This document shows positions 46,901 through 61,800 of a stretch of DNA of 64,000 nt, in pieces. This DNA is from Brienomyrus brachyistius. Taxonomy: Eukaryota; Chordata; Actinopteri; Osteoglossiformes; Mormyridae. The stretch spans positions 21,393,019-21,457,018 of the forward strand of contig NC_064539.1 in the NCBI RefSeq assembly GCF_023856365.1, written 5' to 3'. Position 1 is the first letter of the stretch. Every line of letters starts with the position of its first letter. The notes under the pieces are model-generated. The model searched no databases. It had not been told where the DNA came from and worked only from the letters and a program-made list of their open reading frames with translations. The position numbers and the translations under genes were made by a program.

Positions 46901-49900
46901 TGAACTCCTCCTGGTCAAAGTCAAAGTGACGGCACAGCGCTCCCACTGTGAAGAGAGAGCGTAGCAGTGCGGGCTTGTTGGACACCAGGACCGTGCTGTT
47001 TGAGTCCTCCTGGTGCTGGGCTTTCAGCTTGGTCAGTACGCCTGCAGACGAGGGGAAGAGATGAGGACCACTGACTGGACGATGGGGACTCGGTGCTGAA
47101 CACAGAGCCTCCAGACCACAAGAACATTAAAAAAAAATTAAAATCATACTTGACAATGGATTTGGCATGCCTGGTACAGATATCCATGTTAATGTCCCAC
47201 TGGACTGGTTTCCACACATCTTACCGTAGTAACGATTGAAGCAGGCCCACACAAACTTGTAGTTGCGAGTGACCTTGTTGACCACGGCCCCAAGACAGCT
47301 CACACAGTGCTGTACAACCTGAGAGAGAGAGAGACGAAAAGTGATCACTTGTCTGACAGAGACAGACAGACACACAGACAGACACACACCTCAAACCAGG
47401 AACCCACTTACCGTCATGCCATACTTGATGGTGAGCTTCATCAAGTCCTCCTCAATGGTGGCCAGGAAGGTCTCGCTAGGGTGCTCCATCAGTGGAACAA
47501 CCAGCTCCAGGATCTTGGCCACATTACAGATCACCATGAAGTCGCTCTGAGTCTGAGGAAGGGGCACCAATGCTTAGACCAAAGGACCGGCAGTGACGTC
47601 ACACAGACAAGCTGGACTCATAGGTACCTATTGTCCCTTTAAGTGGCTTCATCCAGTACCTCCACTAGACAACCACAAGAGGGTGCCATATTACCACTGT
47701 TAAAAACGTTCCAAAAGGTGTTCCAGCACACCCAGGGATAGATAGGACTATATACGCAAAGTAACAGCACGCAGAAAAGACGGCCAATTAGCTTTGACGA
47801 ACGGTGGTTGGTGGGCGGGGCTTACGTTGCATTTGGTGGTGAGGTAGGGCTGCATGGTCATGGCATGCTTCACCATCAGCTGGGCACGGATCTTACTGAA
47901 CAGGTACAGAGTGGTGATACATGCCACCAGACGGTTGGAGTTCACGCCCTTGTTCTCCGAATCTGGGTTTAGAGGAAAAGGCCAGTCAAAGCGGAGAAAT
48001 GACCAACCCCAAACGCAGCCTCTACCCGCTGATGGCCAGCTGTGACGTTACCTGCTAGCGACTCCTCGTATTTCAGGATGTGCTCCACCAGGTTGTCCAC
48101 CAACTGCACACAGGCCTTCATGGCTGGCTTGTAGGATGCATCTTCCTCCGACTTCAGGAGCTGTGGCAGAGAGAAATAAGTGTCTTAGGAAGTGTCTCAT
48201 GCCTTCTAATTGACACAAAGGTAAACCCGCTCCAAGTAGATGACAAATCTCATCCCAGTAGACAGTAGACCCCGCCCCCCAGCAGAACCCACTCAGAAAA
48301 GGCTGAGCACCAACCAAGATCTCCACAAAGAGCCAACACAAAATACTTACGTTTTGGAGAAGCTGTTCAAACCAGTCATAACCTGTGTCTTTGCAGGCTG
48401 ATACCTGGGAAAGAGTTTGTCCAAAAATTAGTGAACCTAACTGTTAACCTAATTAGCCCCATATTTCTATTAACACTCCTGGTAAAGGGGAGATGCTAGA
48501 ATCCTCAATTGTAATGCAACCATACTCTCCTGAAGCCGCAGAATAACACTGTGGCTTTGATCATCACTCACCACGTCTGTAATGTTGAGGATCTTCCTAG
48601 TCATGGCCTCCTTGTCGTGGTTGGGCGTTGGCGTGAACCACAGCTTCTGAAAAGTCTCGTTCACCAGTTTCTGTTGGAGAAATGAAGTTTAAATGAAGCC
48701 AGATGACCTGCACAAACATCACGTCTATTTCTACCTATACCCAGTTCTTAATCCCAGAAAGAAGAGTGCCATGCATGTAGCACAGCTCTGGCACAGTGAA
48801 CACGACAGACCTTAATGCCCTCCTCATCGTTGACCCTGCGGATCATCTTCACACACATCTCCGTGATCTTGCTGAAGGTGGGCTGTTCCAGGCAGATGTC
48901 CCTCAGGATCTTGATCACCCTCTTCCTCACGCTGATGCCCGTGTCCTAGACAGAGTCAAAACAGATGAGAATCAGATGGAACACCATCTACTGTAAGAGT
49001 CTTTGAGCAGGCCATTCCCTGGTAGCATGGACGGCCTCTTGCTCCTCCGGATAAACTTTCAGCTGAGAGCAGCCCACCAAGCAGGCAGGATTGCTCCAGC
49101 CAGCCCACATCTCCAGGCCAGGCTAGGCCACACTTCAATACCTAACATAAAGGCATGACGGGCACGACGCACCAGGATCCTCTCGATGAGCATGTCGTAG
49201 TACTGCTCAGTGAGCTGGGGCCGACTCAGCACGAAGCGGCCCAGGAGCTCCACGGCGGCCTCACGCACGCTGGTCGAGTTGTCCATCAGCCGGCCGTGGA
49301 CGCCTCTCTGCATGTCCAGCTGGAGGAGAGATCACACATGCCAAAAAGACATTAGTAGGGCCCTCCTACACATTCAGTCAAAGGACCAGAGACGGGCTGA
49401 GGTACTGACTCGAGCCAAAATGCTAGGGTCCACCGCTACCACTTCAGACAGACATTTCATAGCCTTGGTCCTGACCGCAATGGCACTCTCCCCCAGGACA
49501 CGAAGGATCTGCACGGAGAGAGATGACAAGGCCGGCCTCAGTCACCTGGACAAGGGCCCGACACAGCATCAGCTGGCTAATCGGCAGCCAGAAACACCCC
49601 CCTCCCCTCACCTGCGTCAAATAAATATCGAAGCTCTGAGCAAACGGCCTCATGGAGGCCAGATAGCGGACAATGAGGCAGGCGTCGTCGTAGTCCACCG
49701 TGTCCGAATTCAACCTGCAGGAAGAGAAGCCCAAGGTGGGTCGGTCAGTCAAGAAAATTACAGCACCCCCCCCCACCCATCACAAACAAGGCAGCCTATT
49801 GAGGGAAACACACTCATACAGCCATGGGTGAGAGGGCTCCAGCCTGGCATGGACACCAGAGCCTCGCGTACAGGCAGGCCCACCTGAGAGCGCTAAACTG

Positions 49901-52900
49901 CGAGGGTATGGTCTTGATGACAGAGCGCAGGAACTTCTTGCGTGCCTCCGCTTTCTGCATGATCTCCCCCGTGGCCTCCACCTCCTTAGCGTGGTGCGGC
50001 CCCTCAGACGAGTCGTCCTCCTTCTGGTTCTGAGTCTTCATGGCTTTCTCGGTTTCTGTGGTGGTATCCCGGAACCATTGCGCGATGTAGAACTTCCGGG
50101 AGAACTACATGAAAGAATCGGCAAGCCCGGGTCAACATTGGCATCCTACCTCCATCAGCTACAACCGGCCCCTGCCCATATGGGACCACACTGACCATAA
50201 GAGATGGGTCCGTCTCCATGTTCTCCTGCAGGTATTCCAACAGGCTCTTCTGTAGCTGCTGGGTCTCATCGGTCCCAGAGGTCTGGGGAACAAGAGACAC
50301 GTGAGCATCACAGTGACACAGATGGGCTTCTACTGCGCCTCCCAGTGCCCATGGGTGCACGCCCACCTCCCGGAGAATGCGGTCGATCGATCGCTGGTCC
50401 ATCTTGCTGGTGACTGCATCCTTCCTGAGCCGGGCAGCCACCGTGCCTAGGTAGTCCAGCGACGCCACCCTCAGGGCCATCTCCGTCTGCTTGTTGCTGA
50501 ACTGGTGCACCTGAGGAGAGGCAAGGGCAGCGAAGGTTTATATGTTGAATCATGTGGCTAGATGGGACAGGAGCTCACATTGGAGGCCTGGCAAGGCGGA
50601 GCTCACCAGCAGCCGACCCAGGAGGCTTAGCAGCAGCTCTGCTGCTGGCCACTCGGGCTTGTTCACCGTGGACAGGAGATCCTGCACAAAGTTCTCAAAG
50701 AGCGGTCGGTAGTCCTCTTCTCCTTGTTTACTCCCACACCTGAACGTGCCATGGGTGAAGGATGGAGAAGGATGAGTCACGACCAGGATGAGAGAGAGAG
50801 ATCGTCCTCACAAGATGAGCGACCCTTACTTCTTAAGGAAGACAGACAGGAAGTTCTGAGCAGTTCTCATGGCAGTCTCGTAGGAGTTTGTGATTAGGAC
50901 ATCATGATCCACCTGGAGAAAAGATCAGCCAATGCTTCAAGGTGGGCAAAACCCAACTCAAATTCCATTGATGGCTTCCATAAAAATGTGACAAACCTGA
51001 CAGGAAGCCCAACTTTCCATCCATGTCACGTGACCCCTGAGAAGGTGATCACAACAGAGACCTAGGAGGGGTCTGGGGGATAGACTCTCACCTTCTTGTC
51101 AAACTCATCCTCCATGCTGTTGTCCTTGTCACAAGGCAGGTGGACGACACACTGAATGAGCTGCAGCACCAGTGCGGTCACCATCTGGATGTACATAGGC
51201 TCCCCGTCCACGTCGCTGCTGTTCAGCCTGGAGAAGACGGCAGCAGGCCTGCGGTCAGGCTCTGTGTGCACCCATTACTCTGTGATGGAGCTCACCTGGC
51301 AGGCGGCACATACCGGAAGTTCCTGAGACTGCGTTTGCTAGTGGGCAGCCTGGCCAGAGATGTGAAGATCTCTTCCAGGATTAGCTGTCTGTGCTTTTCA
51401 TAGCGAGAAAACACCTAGGACAGACGGGGAGGGGTACGGTCAAAGTGCATGGCGTGGTGCATTCGGACGGACAGGTCAGCATTTGTAAACCACACTGCGA
51501 CAGTGTGTGTTCATGCGTTTCCTCATGCTCACCGCGGTCACCAGCTTGATGGCACAGAGCTGCAGCTCACTGACATTCTCCACAAAGAATGGAGTAATTC
51601 CCAAGGACGACACCTGGGTTCAGGGGAGAGACCGACACAGAGAATGACACCAAGCACCCATACAAGTGTGTGTGCTTGTGTGTCCATGCACTGGGCAGCA
51701 CCTCACCTGCAGAATGGTGGTGTCTGTCAGCAGCTGGATCTCCAGTAGCTCAGAGATGTTGCTCACTATGTCGCACACCTTGTTGTACAGCATGACGATG
51801 ACCCTCTGCTTGTGCGTGGAGCACTTGGCTCGCTTGGCCTTAGAGCTCAGCATGCCGCCTGGACCGGGAGGAAGGGGTAACCAGGAGGTGAAGCCTGATT
51901 CAGACCCAGTGCAGACTCCAATAGCCTAAAGCCACACTACTCTATGGTGGAAGACAAGTTGTGTACAGCCTGGTTTTATGGAAAGTATCAAAATCAAGCT
52001 TGCCGTATCAACAGGTCGATCAAGGAGCCGTTTACGACAGAACAAGGAGAACTAAAGCCAGAGGGGCATTCAACGAGAGACAGGGTGAACAGGGATGCCC
52101 TTCACAGGACCACAAGAAACCAGTAACAGAGTCACGCCCTCCTAACCTCCATGGGGGTCCACACGGTACACAGGGTCGTACTGGGGGTACAATGTGTTCT
52201 GCAGGTGGAATTTGGTGTACTGAAGCACCCTCTCAATGACATCCTCGATGTAGACCGCCTTGGGCATGTGCGAGGACGTCATTATGTTGAGGGCTGTGAG
52301 ACAGGCATCAGCGGACTTGGTCACTCGCTCCATGATCAGGTCCCGCCACAGGCGCTCCTCATCCTCGCAGTCGTTGTCCTGTGATGATGAGGGAGACGGG
52401 GAGGGGAGTCAGACACACGACCCCACTGTCTGTCGCGAAGCAGCCAGGAGGGTGGTTCCAAAAAAAAAAAAAAAAAAACTCACGTGATTCATCAGAGTGG
52501 AGAGCTTGGCACCATCCTGGATGTTCTTCTCCAGAATATTCAAAACCTTCACCAGTTTATCCGATGAGAGCTAATGGAGACAAAGAGGCAGCTGAACTTA
52601 CACAGAAGCTCATACAGACGCCACATGAAGCGATCAGTCACGTAACAGCCCAACGCAGCCCCGTAACACAGCCCCTGGCATGGCCGTACCCTGTAGGTGA
52701 CGCCCATGGCTTTAATCTTGGCCGACTCGCTGCCAAGCTCACTCAGCTGGTGCTTCCCCAGCAGCAATTCCTGAGGGATCTCATCATCATCGGCTGCAGA
52801 GGAGAGCCATCATCACTGAAAATCGCTCACCGCAATTCACAATTACCTCTAAACCACAACATTCAAAGTTGGAGTTAAGGTGAAAACAAGCCTGGCCTTC

Positions 52901-55900
52901 AAAGCCAAAAGTCTTGTGACTAGAGTAGCTGATACCAAGCAATGTAACTTGCTGCATGGAGTTCACTGGTCCCCTACCCAAAGCAGTGAAGTCCACATCC
53001 TCCAGGTTCTCCAGGATGTTATCCACACTTGCTGCGAAACGTTTGAATGTCGAGGAATCCATCATTTCTGAGGGAGGAAGATAAAACACACGGATTACGC
53101 CACATGTAACAGCAGCACTTAGAGGCCTAGTGTCCCTACAGAAGGAGGTTCTGAAGGTACCTTCTGGAGTGAGCTTTGGTTCATATGCCTTTCGCTTCTT
53201 CTGCTTCTCTTTCTTCTTCATCTTTCTGGCCACTGTATGGCAGACAGAGGAGTCCTGCTTAAGTGCTTCACCATATACCTGACCTGTCACACAACGGTCA
53301 ACAGGGCAAACTTGTACCCATCCTCAAAGGGCCAACTCAAGCCCACCGACTGGTGCCCCCTCCCCACACGTTCGCCAATGAAACATCAAGCCCAGATTCC
53401 TGTTCCAGTCTTGATCACCAGAGGAACACTGAAGCTACTTCAGAGTGTATGGAGGGGCACTCACAGTCGCTCAGGCTGGGCGGGGGCGACTCATTGTCAG
53501 AGTCCTCCGGACTACGCTCCCGCTGGCGGCTGCCAGACCCCCTGCGGCCCTCGTGGCCCCAGCTGTTCCGCCGGGACTCCCGCTCCTCGCACTCCCACGT
53601 TCGGTCGCGGTCCTTCTTGTGCCGTTTACGGGCAGCTGGATGCAATAGACACAGCCTGGGGTTATGCTCTGACACCCCACTAAACACAAACAGATTCTCA
53701 GGATGCCTCACTCCGCCATCCTGGCTACTCACAGTCGGTTGCGACGTCGCTCTCGTCCTCGGAGCTGACCTCGGCATACTTGGGCCGGTCGTTGGCAGTG
53801 CTCCGCTTACGCTTGTTCATTTTCACCCTCTCACACAGCGGCATGGTGGACTCAATTTCAGCCAGCAGGTGTGGGGGGAGTTCCTGCAGGATTGATGGGT
53901 CCATGCCACCTAGGGGTGGCAACAAGCAAATGTTAAGCGCTACACCCTTCGAAGCACAAGTTGTCATGCAATGTTGCACCTTGTTTCACGCCAAGGCTAG
54001 TGATCACCTACCCTTGCCAGTCTTGTCCAAGTAGTGCCTGCTCTTGCTGGGCTTGGAGCTCCTAGCATTGCAGTCCTCCTTCTCTCTGATGAAGCGCTGT
54101 ACCTCGTCCAGAGTCAGCTTCTGCAGCACCACCACAGGCTTGGCACCCTTCTGCAGGTCCTGCACCAGCTCCGCACGCTCCATCCTGGCCTGGCACTCAC
54201 CCAAGGCCTCGCTGGGCCGCCGGTCTGACACCACATTGCCATCCTTGTCTCGCTTGATCTTCGGGATAACGAAGTTACCCAGAGTTTTTGACTTGCCCCC
54301 CAGGAGATAAGAGGGGAACTCCCCAGGCTTGCTGTCTGGTTGCCTGTGTCCCTCGGAGCGACTCCTGCTACTGTCACCGGCCCTCCTCTCCTCCTTCCGG
54401 AGTGGAGACTTGAAGCTAGACTGTGGCCAGCCGGCCGGATCGCTTTTCACACGTGGGCTGTCTGGCCGGGACCGCTGCTCTGGGGACCGCCGGTCCCGAG
54501 CATCTCCATGTTTCCTCTCCCGGTCCCTATCTCGCCCATGCCTAGAGTCTGGCTCCCCCCTGCTGGATTTAGGGGTGTCAGGTCGCCGGATGCGAGCCGG
54601 ATCACCGATCGTGCTGCCCCGGTGGCCCTCGGTGCCATCCCGCCGCATAGATTCAGTTGTGGCGGAACGCTCCTCCGGCCTATGCCGAGGGGCTTCTGGC
54701 CCCCTGCCCTCAGGCCGGGCCTTGGGGGTGTCCAGCCTACCGTCGTGCCTGTGTTTGGAGGGCTCTGTCCGCTTGTCGGCATTCAGCAGCTTGCCGGGAG
54801 TATCCCGCCGGCTGTCCTGTCTGTGTTTCGTGGTATCGCCTTGCTCTTTTGCCCGGGGTTCCTCCACACTCCCCTTCTTCGGTGTCTCTGTCCGCTGCTT
54901 GATGATTTCAGGCCGCCTGTCCGCAGCCTTCGGCATCTCCCCATCCGGCCTCCTCTTTCCAGAATCCCGGCTAGATTTGAGCTGGAGCATGGCGCCGGGG
55001 TCAGCCCTGTCGGCAGCAGGGCCCCCCCGGGGTTCCTCAGGCAGCCTCTGGGCATCAAAAGCCGGGGTTGGTGCTGCCAAGCACATATCCAGCTGGGCCT
55101 CGCCCCGCCTAGCCTGCAGCAGGTCGATGCTCACCATCAGGGCAGGCCGGCTGGCCCCGTTGCCAGCAGCGCAGGCCTCCTGCGGGGCCATTTTGTTCCC
55201 AGCGCTTCCCCCACCTCCCACTCCAGGGCCGCCCGTGGATCCTGCTGTGCCACCTGCCCCGGGTTCCTGAGGGTACGAATCTTGCTTCCGCTTCTTCAGA
55301 GGTTTGTCTGTAATGAGAGAATCTCAGTCAATATTACTGCTGTTATCCCTCAGCACAGATTGAGACAGGGGACTGGGGACAGAGACAATAAGACATAAAC
55401 AGGGTCCCGACGGCATCACACACCTTTGTCCTGCACCTCCTTGGAGCAGCGCTCCCGCTCAATGGCCGACTCGCGCTCTATCCTCTCGATTTCAGCCAGC
55501 GCATCCATCTCCACTTCATCATAGGGCGTGCTGCTGGCCACCCCATGCGTGGGCTCCTTGGCTGGGAGCACCCCAGCATTGGGCAGCGCAGGGACCTGTG
55601 GGGCCTGCAGGTAGCCGGCTGGCTCGCCTGCCGCCAAGTACTGTCCCGATCCAGCTCGGCCTCCAGGCTCCTGGGGTGCATGCAGTAGCTGGGCCCCGCC
55701 ATATGGCAAGCTGTTGACGGGTACATCTCCCTCTGGGTCGAAGCCCGGCTCCATGCCGGCTGGCAACTCGCCCTCCATCTCAGAGGACTTGACACGGGAC
55801 AGCCGCAGGGTCAGCTTCGTGGAGTCCTTGGAGGGGGAGCTGACAATGTCGTACATGGCTGCCTTGTCCGCCTGCTCCTTCTCTTCTTTGCTCAACTTCT

Positions 55901-58789
55901 TCTGCCTCTTCTTGCGCTCGGGGGAGTCAAGTAAGAGGTCAGGGGCCGCGTCACGGGGGGAGGCATAGGGAGGCGGAGACTGCAGGATGAGCGGAGGGCG
56001 GGACCCAGCTGCAGAGACAGCATGTGCATGTTATAAAAACGTCATTGCAGCAGCAACACTTGCCACCTATGGCCTATAACATTCAAAATTATAATTTTAG
56101 ACTTTCCCAGCATAGTCTGGAAAACCTGAAAGTGTCCTGAAAACTACAGAGGTCCTACGCTTACCTTTAGGTGTCCCTTCACTGCCCGCAGGGGAGCACA
56201 CAGACTGTGGGGAGCGAAGGGGGAAGGAGGGATTCCTCATGGAGGGGTCGCCCTCCTGAAATGACACAGCGGTCACGGTCACCTGACAGTTATACTCAAA
56301 CCTCGCGATTGAGAAGCAGAAAGTAGACCCTCGCAACACAATGCATGGACTTACCTCTGCTCCCAGCCTGTGGACAATGCTCATGTAGTCTTCATTGGAT
56401 CCATGCCTGCCTCCGTCTGCGTGGTGATTGGCTGAATTACTCGACAGCTGCCCTGACACCTTACCGTCGTGGATGTTCCTCATACCACCAGGCACCATGG
56501 GACTGGCTACTGATATGGAAAGAAACGGCACGGTCATTGTGAACGCTCAGAGGCTCTCATAGGACGGGCATAAGCTGGTCATGCCAAGACCAAGGGGCAA
56601 TACAAGCATTGCATGGGGGGGAACATATTTTGGTGGTTTCCACACATGAGGTGCCGATTGCTGTGTCTCCCTGCCCCACACCACCACCACCCCCCCCCCC
56701 CCCCCCCACTAATGCTGGGGTGGAGAGGCTCTAGTGAAGGGAAGTCTGAGGATGGAGCAGGAGAAAAGGCTGGGTGGAACACTGGGGGCCTTCCTGAGTA
56801 AGCAGGAGCCGTGACCAAGTGAAAGCCAAGCAGCTCTATGGCCAGAGGGAAGCCATGTGGAAGGGCGTGTGAACATGGGAGCCAGAGGACCACACTGGCA
56901 TTAGAGTGGAGGGACAGGGGATAGTGGCCCATCGCACGGTTAACTCACCTTGCTGTATCTGCTGGTGCTGGCCGTAGCCATGCAGGTGGGGGTACTGCAT
57001 GTAGCCGGCAGGGCTCTGGGGGGCATAGGGGCTTGGAACCGGACTGTTCTGCTGGGGCAGGAACCTGCTGCCTGAACTCGTCTGGGGTGGAACAAAGCGA
57101 CTGGCAGGGAGAGAAGGAGCCATGCTGAATATCACAAATACTGCTGCAAACACATGGATCCAGAAAAAGGAGACTAGAGGGGTGTTGGAATAGCATTAGC
57201 AAGATGCGAACACCTACCTGGAAGGGCTATGCGAAATAGTGGTTTGCTGGTAGTTTGTGGACGCCGAGCTGCCATGCATGGAATTCTGGGACATCTTGTA
57301 CTGTGGCATCATTGGCTGCTGCATGATACCTGGAGAAGCAGCGCATAATGAAACTCGTGTGAGAAGCATGAGGCTGGAAGCTGCCAGGCAGCCGCCCAGT
57401 CACTCTAAACATGGAAGCAGCCTCGGCATAAGGGAAGAGCCGCTGGGGTAATCAGCAACAATAGAAGTCGCAGACTTGGAACAGGTTTCTCAGATTCTGT
57501 TGCGCCCTGTGTCAGCTGTCAGAGTGCGGGCCAGAAGGCCGGGCAGCCGACTCCCCAACGCCCCACTGTGGCTGCGAAGGGCATGGCCTTACTTTTCTCC
57601 CTGAAGATGTTGGGGTTTCTGGACAGCACCGTCTGCAGCAGCACAGGGACATCGCCCTCGGGGTCATCGCTGCCCAGGTTGTCCTTCAGCTCTCTGAAGG
57701 AAGGCACAGAGGTACAGTGAGCAGGACGCCAAAAACCAAACTGAACCATATGAGGCTGGCCTGTGTGACTCTGCTCACTTTCCCACACCCTAGAAGAGCT
57801 ACTTACAGAAAAGCTACTATCAATGTAAATCACTCTGAGCTGGATGTCTGTCAGAGTTTATGGTGACTTTAGTACGGTACCCACATGTGCTCGGTGGAGA
57901 CCTGGCTGAGGCTCTGGGCCAGCTGGGCCACAAGGCTCTCGTCCCTGCAGCCCAGCAGGCAGGTGACGTCCTCCGCGATCCTCCCATTGTACAACAGGCT
58001 CTTCGTGGTGGTGGCAGGAAGGGGAGAGGGCAAAGGCAGCTGGTTCAACACTGCAGACAGAGACAGAGGCCAACAGGGTTCTGAGGAGGATGGCTGAACA
58101 GGGACCTTCTCACAGCTTCTGTGCATCGCAGCCGAGTGAAGTTTTGTGTGGTTAAAGAACAGGTGAAAGGCCAGAAACACACACTGCAGTCCCCCCAGCA
58201 TAATGCAGTATTAAAGTAGAAAAAAACAGCATAGGGCTAAGGCACCTCAGAGAGGAGACGCAGATTACAGAGCCTTTGTTACACTTTATGGCAGGTGCGC
58301 CTCGACTTACAATGGGCTACGTTCCAATAAACCACTGTAAGTGGAAAATGAAAGTTCAATATGACAATGATACATAAAATACTGTCATCGAATAAATAAA
58401 GTAAATAGACACTGTAACTAAATACCAGTAATTGAAACGTAAATAAATACAGTTTATTTGGTTAAAAACACAGGGGGAAAAACACTGCAAGATAGGTTGT
58501 TAAACATTGTATAAGATGTTTACATTTGTTACAGAGACCGAAAAGCATGGCAATGTAGATGCTGCCATCGCCTAGCATCAGTAGAAAGTAACGTAGGGCG
58601 CATCACTAGCCCAGAACAGATGAAAATTCAAAGATGACTCCTGAATGTTTGTCGCTAATTGTAAAGTCAAAATATCGTAAGTAGAATCATCGTGAACAGA
58701 GAAGTATCTGTATGTGATGAGAGACAATAACATAAGCAGAAATATGGCTTCTCATTAATAGAGCAGTGGAGTAGTTTTCACATAACCCC

Positions 58790-58884
<95 letters not shown>

Positions 58885-61800
58885 GTATGTTAGCTGAGAA
58901 GTTTTGGGGTCAGAACTCACGACTGAAGGCCTTCCCCAATGGTCATGATTACTCTGCCAGTCACGGGATTCACACCCTCCCTAATATAACATGTAATAAG
59001 ATCCAGTACTGATTGCTGGTGCCGTCCCAGTAAACACTCATCGCAGAGTCAAACCAGTAAGTCTGCTGACCCCATTCTGATACGTGCAACAAAGGGTGAC
59101 ACCTGGAGCAGCAGAGTTACCTGTGGAGCTTACAGCAGATGATTTTGCCCGTGCCGGGACGGACCTAAACGTCTACTGGTGTCTATGGCCCCCATTGACT
59201 GCTGAAGAACCTTTATGAAACAAAGGTTGTTTTTGATTTGTAGTCCTCATTCAACATTCTCACTTCGTCTGCCTGATGACTCACTTTACTATACATCAAC
59301 CAATCAACTTTCCAAAGGAAATAAGTCTGGAGACACAGAAAGCCTCTCCTATGTCTTCAACCCTGAGGCTGTCACTGCAGACAGTAGCTATGGGAGCAGG
59401 GCAGGCCCTCAGAGCTTAACGATGTGCTGACTAACTCGCTCACAGGGGTTAATACACCTGCCAGACACTCATCCACTGATGAACCAAACAGGCAGCTCCC
59501 ACAACAGGCCTTTTCCTCATTACATCAAACCATTTCAGACTGACATTTCAGGTTCCTGCATCCTGCAAAGTGGGGATGCTTGCCGCTGCGTCTGCTTGTT
59601 CTCTCAAAAGTGGGAATAGTAGCAGAACGAGGGACTTCAGGAGAGATTATGTGATTGTATTTCATCATAAGTGCTGCATCTAAACATGTACCGTCAAAAC
59701 CCGGATTGCAAGTGACTTGGTTTGCGAGTGTTTTGCAAGACGACCAAAAATGTTAAATAAATTTTAACTTGATAAACAAGCGAGGTCTTGCAATATGAGT
59801 ATTGCGTATACGCTTTGTCTGTCGCGCGTTACGTGATCACAGCTGAGCCGATGGTTCCTCTCTCTCGCTGTGGGATTATGGGTAAACGTCTCCCATGCTC
59901 GGCCTCACTCGTATAATCAAAATTTAGTTGAAAAGCACCACCTGAATGAGGGAGTAGCAGTGCAAGCGATGAATCTGTAACGACCCCATTTCCGCGAAAT
60001 CGAAAAGGAGGCAAAAGCAGCTGTCATTGGACAGGTTCCTTGTTTAAGTCGCACAAAAAGAAAAAGATTCCAGTGAGCCAACAGATAGCAGTGATTCCAT
60101 TATAGTGAAAGTCATCCTACAAAATAACCCTCTTCTCTCTCTCATCTCCCTCACACCATCCACGATTCTTTTCAAAGGTAAAGTGCGGGTTAATTTGTTT
60201 TATGTATTTTTACTATCTATTTTGTATTAATAATTTTTATATGAATATTTTTGGGTTGTAGAACCAATCTGAGTTTCCATTATTTCTAATCGGAAAATTC
60301 GCTTTGATATACGAGTGCCTTGAATTACGAGCACGTTTCTGGTACGACTTATGCTTGCAATCCAAGGCTTTACTGTACATTTATTTTGAAAAATGCTTTT
60401 ATCCAAAGCAATGTGTTATGGTGCTTTTCCACTGGCATACAGGAACGGATCTCTGTGCATTTCGACCAATCAGATGGTCTTGGCCCTGCTAGTAAGCAGG
60501 CCATATCAGCTTGGTTACAGCTTGGAACTTGGTCGTAGTGGAAAAGCACTATACTTAAGAAGGCAGGCCCTGGACCATTTGGAGTTAAGAGCCTTGTGCA
60601 AAGTTCCAATGGTGAATTCACTCTGCCGGCCATGGGATTTAAACCTGTAAACATCTGGTTATGGGCACTAACTTAGAGCCGCACACTGCCCATTTACGCC
60701 GGTAAGGGTTATCTACAATGTAGCATCATGCATACATCTAATGTTTATTTGTCCAGTTGAGCAACACTTATAACAAAAAGAGTATCTAAACCACCTTTAG
60801 CTAGTACTGAAGCAAATCCTCGGTAGAAATAAGAATAATGATAAATTGGCTTTTATAAAGAACTAATAATTTTCCCCCCAGAGACTCAAGCGTCCCATAA
60901 TTCTGCACTCTCTTTAAAGGACACTTTGCTGCCGTACCAGGTACCGTACTTTTGGTACTTCAAGGTGTGTTTTCCACTGGTATAAAATCTGGTACCGGTG
61001 CTCAATAGCATCACAAAGCAAGGCAGGTATTTTGCACTGAATTAGAAACATGGAAGTAGTATTCTACAGGGCTGGGTGATGTGCGATATACCAACATTTA
61101 GTTAAAGATGAAATTTAATTAATAAAACATCACGTTATGCATATGCAATTCTAACTTTACCAGTCAGCCGAGAATCATTTGCATGCTTGCTGTTTAAACC
61201 ATTCCTCGATAGGTTTCTGAGAAATTCATGTTGACCATGGTGCCGTACTTAGAAATTTTCCATTACTGCACTGTCCTACTATATTAAACAAAATACTTTA
61301 TTTCTTTTTATGCTATCCTGATCTCTGGTTCTTCCAGCCAGATCGCAGTTAAAGTTTGTCCACGCATCCATAATTTTTTTATAATTTTTTTTTTTACCTC
61401 GTTTCTCGTGGTTTTCTGGGTTCTGAGATGGCAGTTGCACTGCGTTTCAGAGGCAGGTAATTTATATAACAAATAAACAAAGAACAAGTCCCACCCCAAA
61501 GTACCAAAAAAGTTCCCCACTGGCACTTTTGGTACGGCTGTTTGGGTTACCCTAACTGAATGACCAAATGAGCGTTTCTTTTCCATCAGACGTCGACATG
61601 CAGCTCCTGGATCAATCATATGTTTTGTGTTTTCTTTTGCAGTTTGAGTGCAATAAACGTTTAAATTAGAGAAAATCATAAATCGCAACTCTAAGCAAAA
61701 AAACCATGGATGACATTTTTTCCAGAATTGTGCAGCCCTACCAAAAGGCCCCCATTAGCCAGCTAGCAGAAAGCCACTCTGCAATTACCAAATTTTTGTG

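Noticed and set aside
54329..55398. Plus-strand open frames of 313 and 352 codons
   Set aside because: They lie exactly antisense to the 1296-base NIPBL exon 54012..55307, whose Arg/Ser/Pro-rich, GC-rich codons keep the opposite strand open. Composition is low-complexity and there is no family resemblance.
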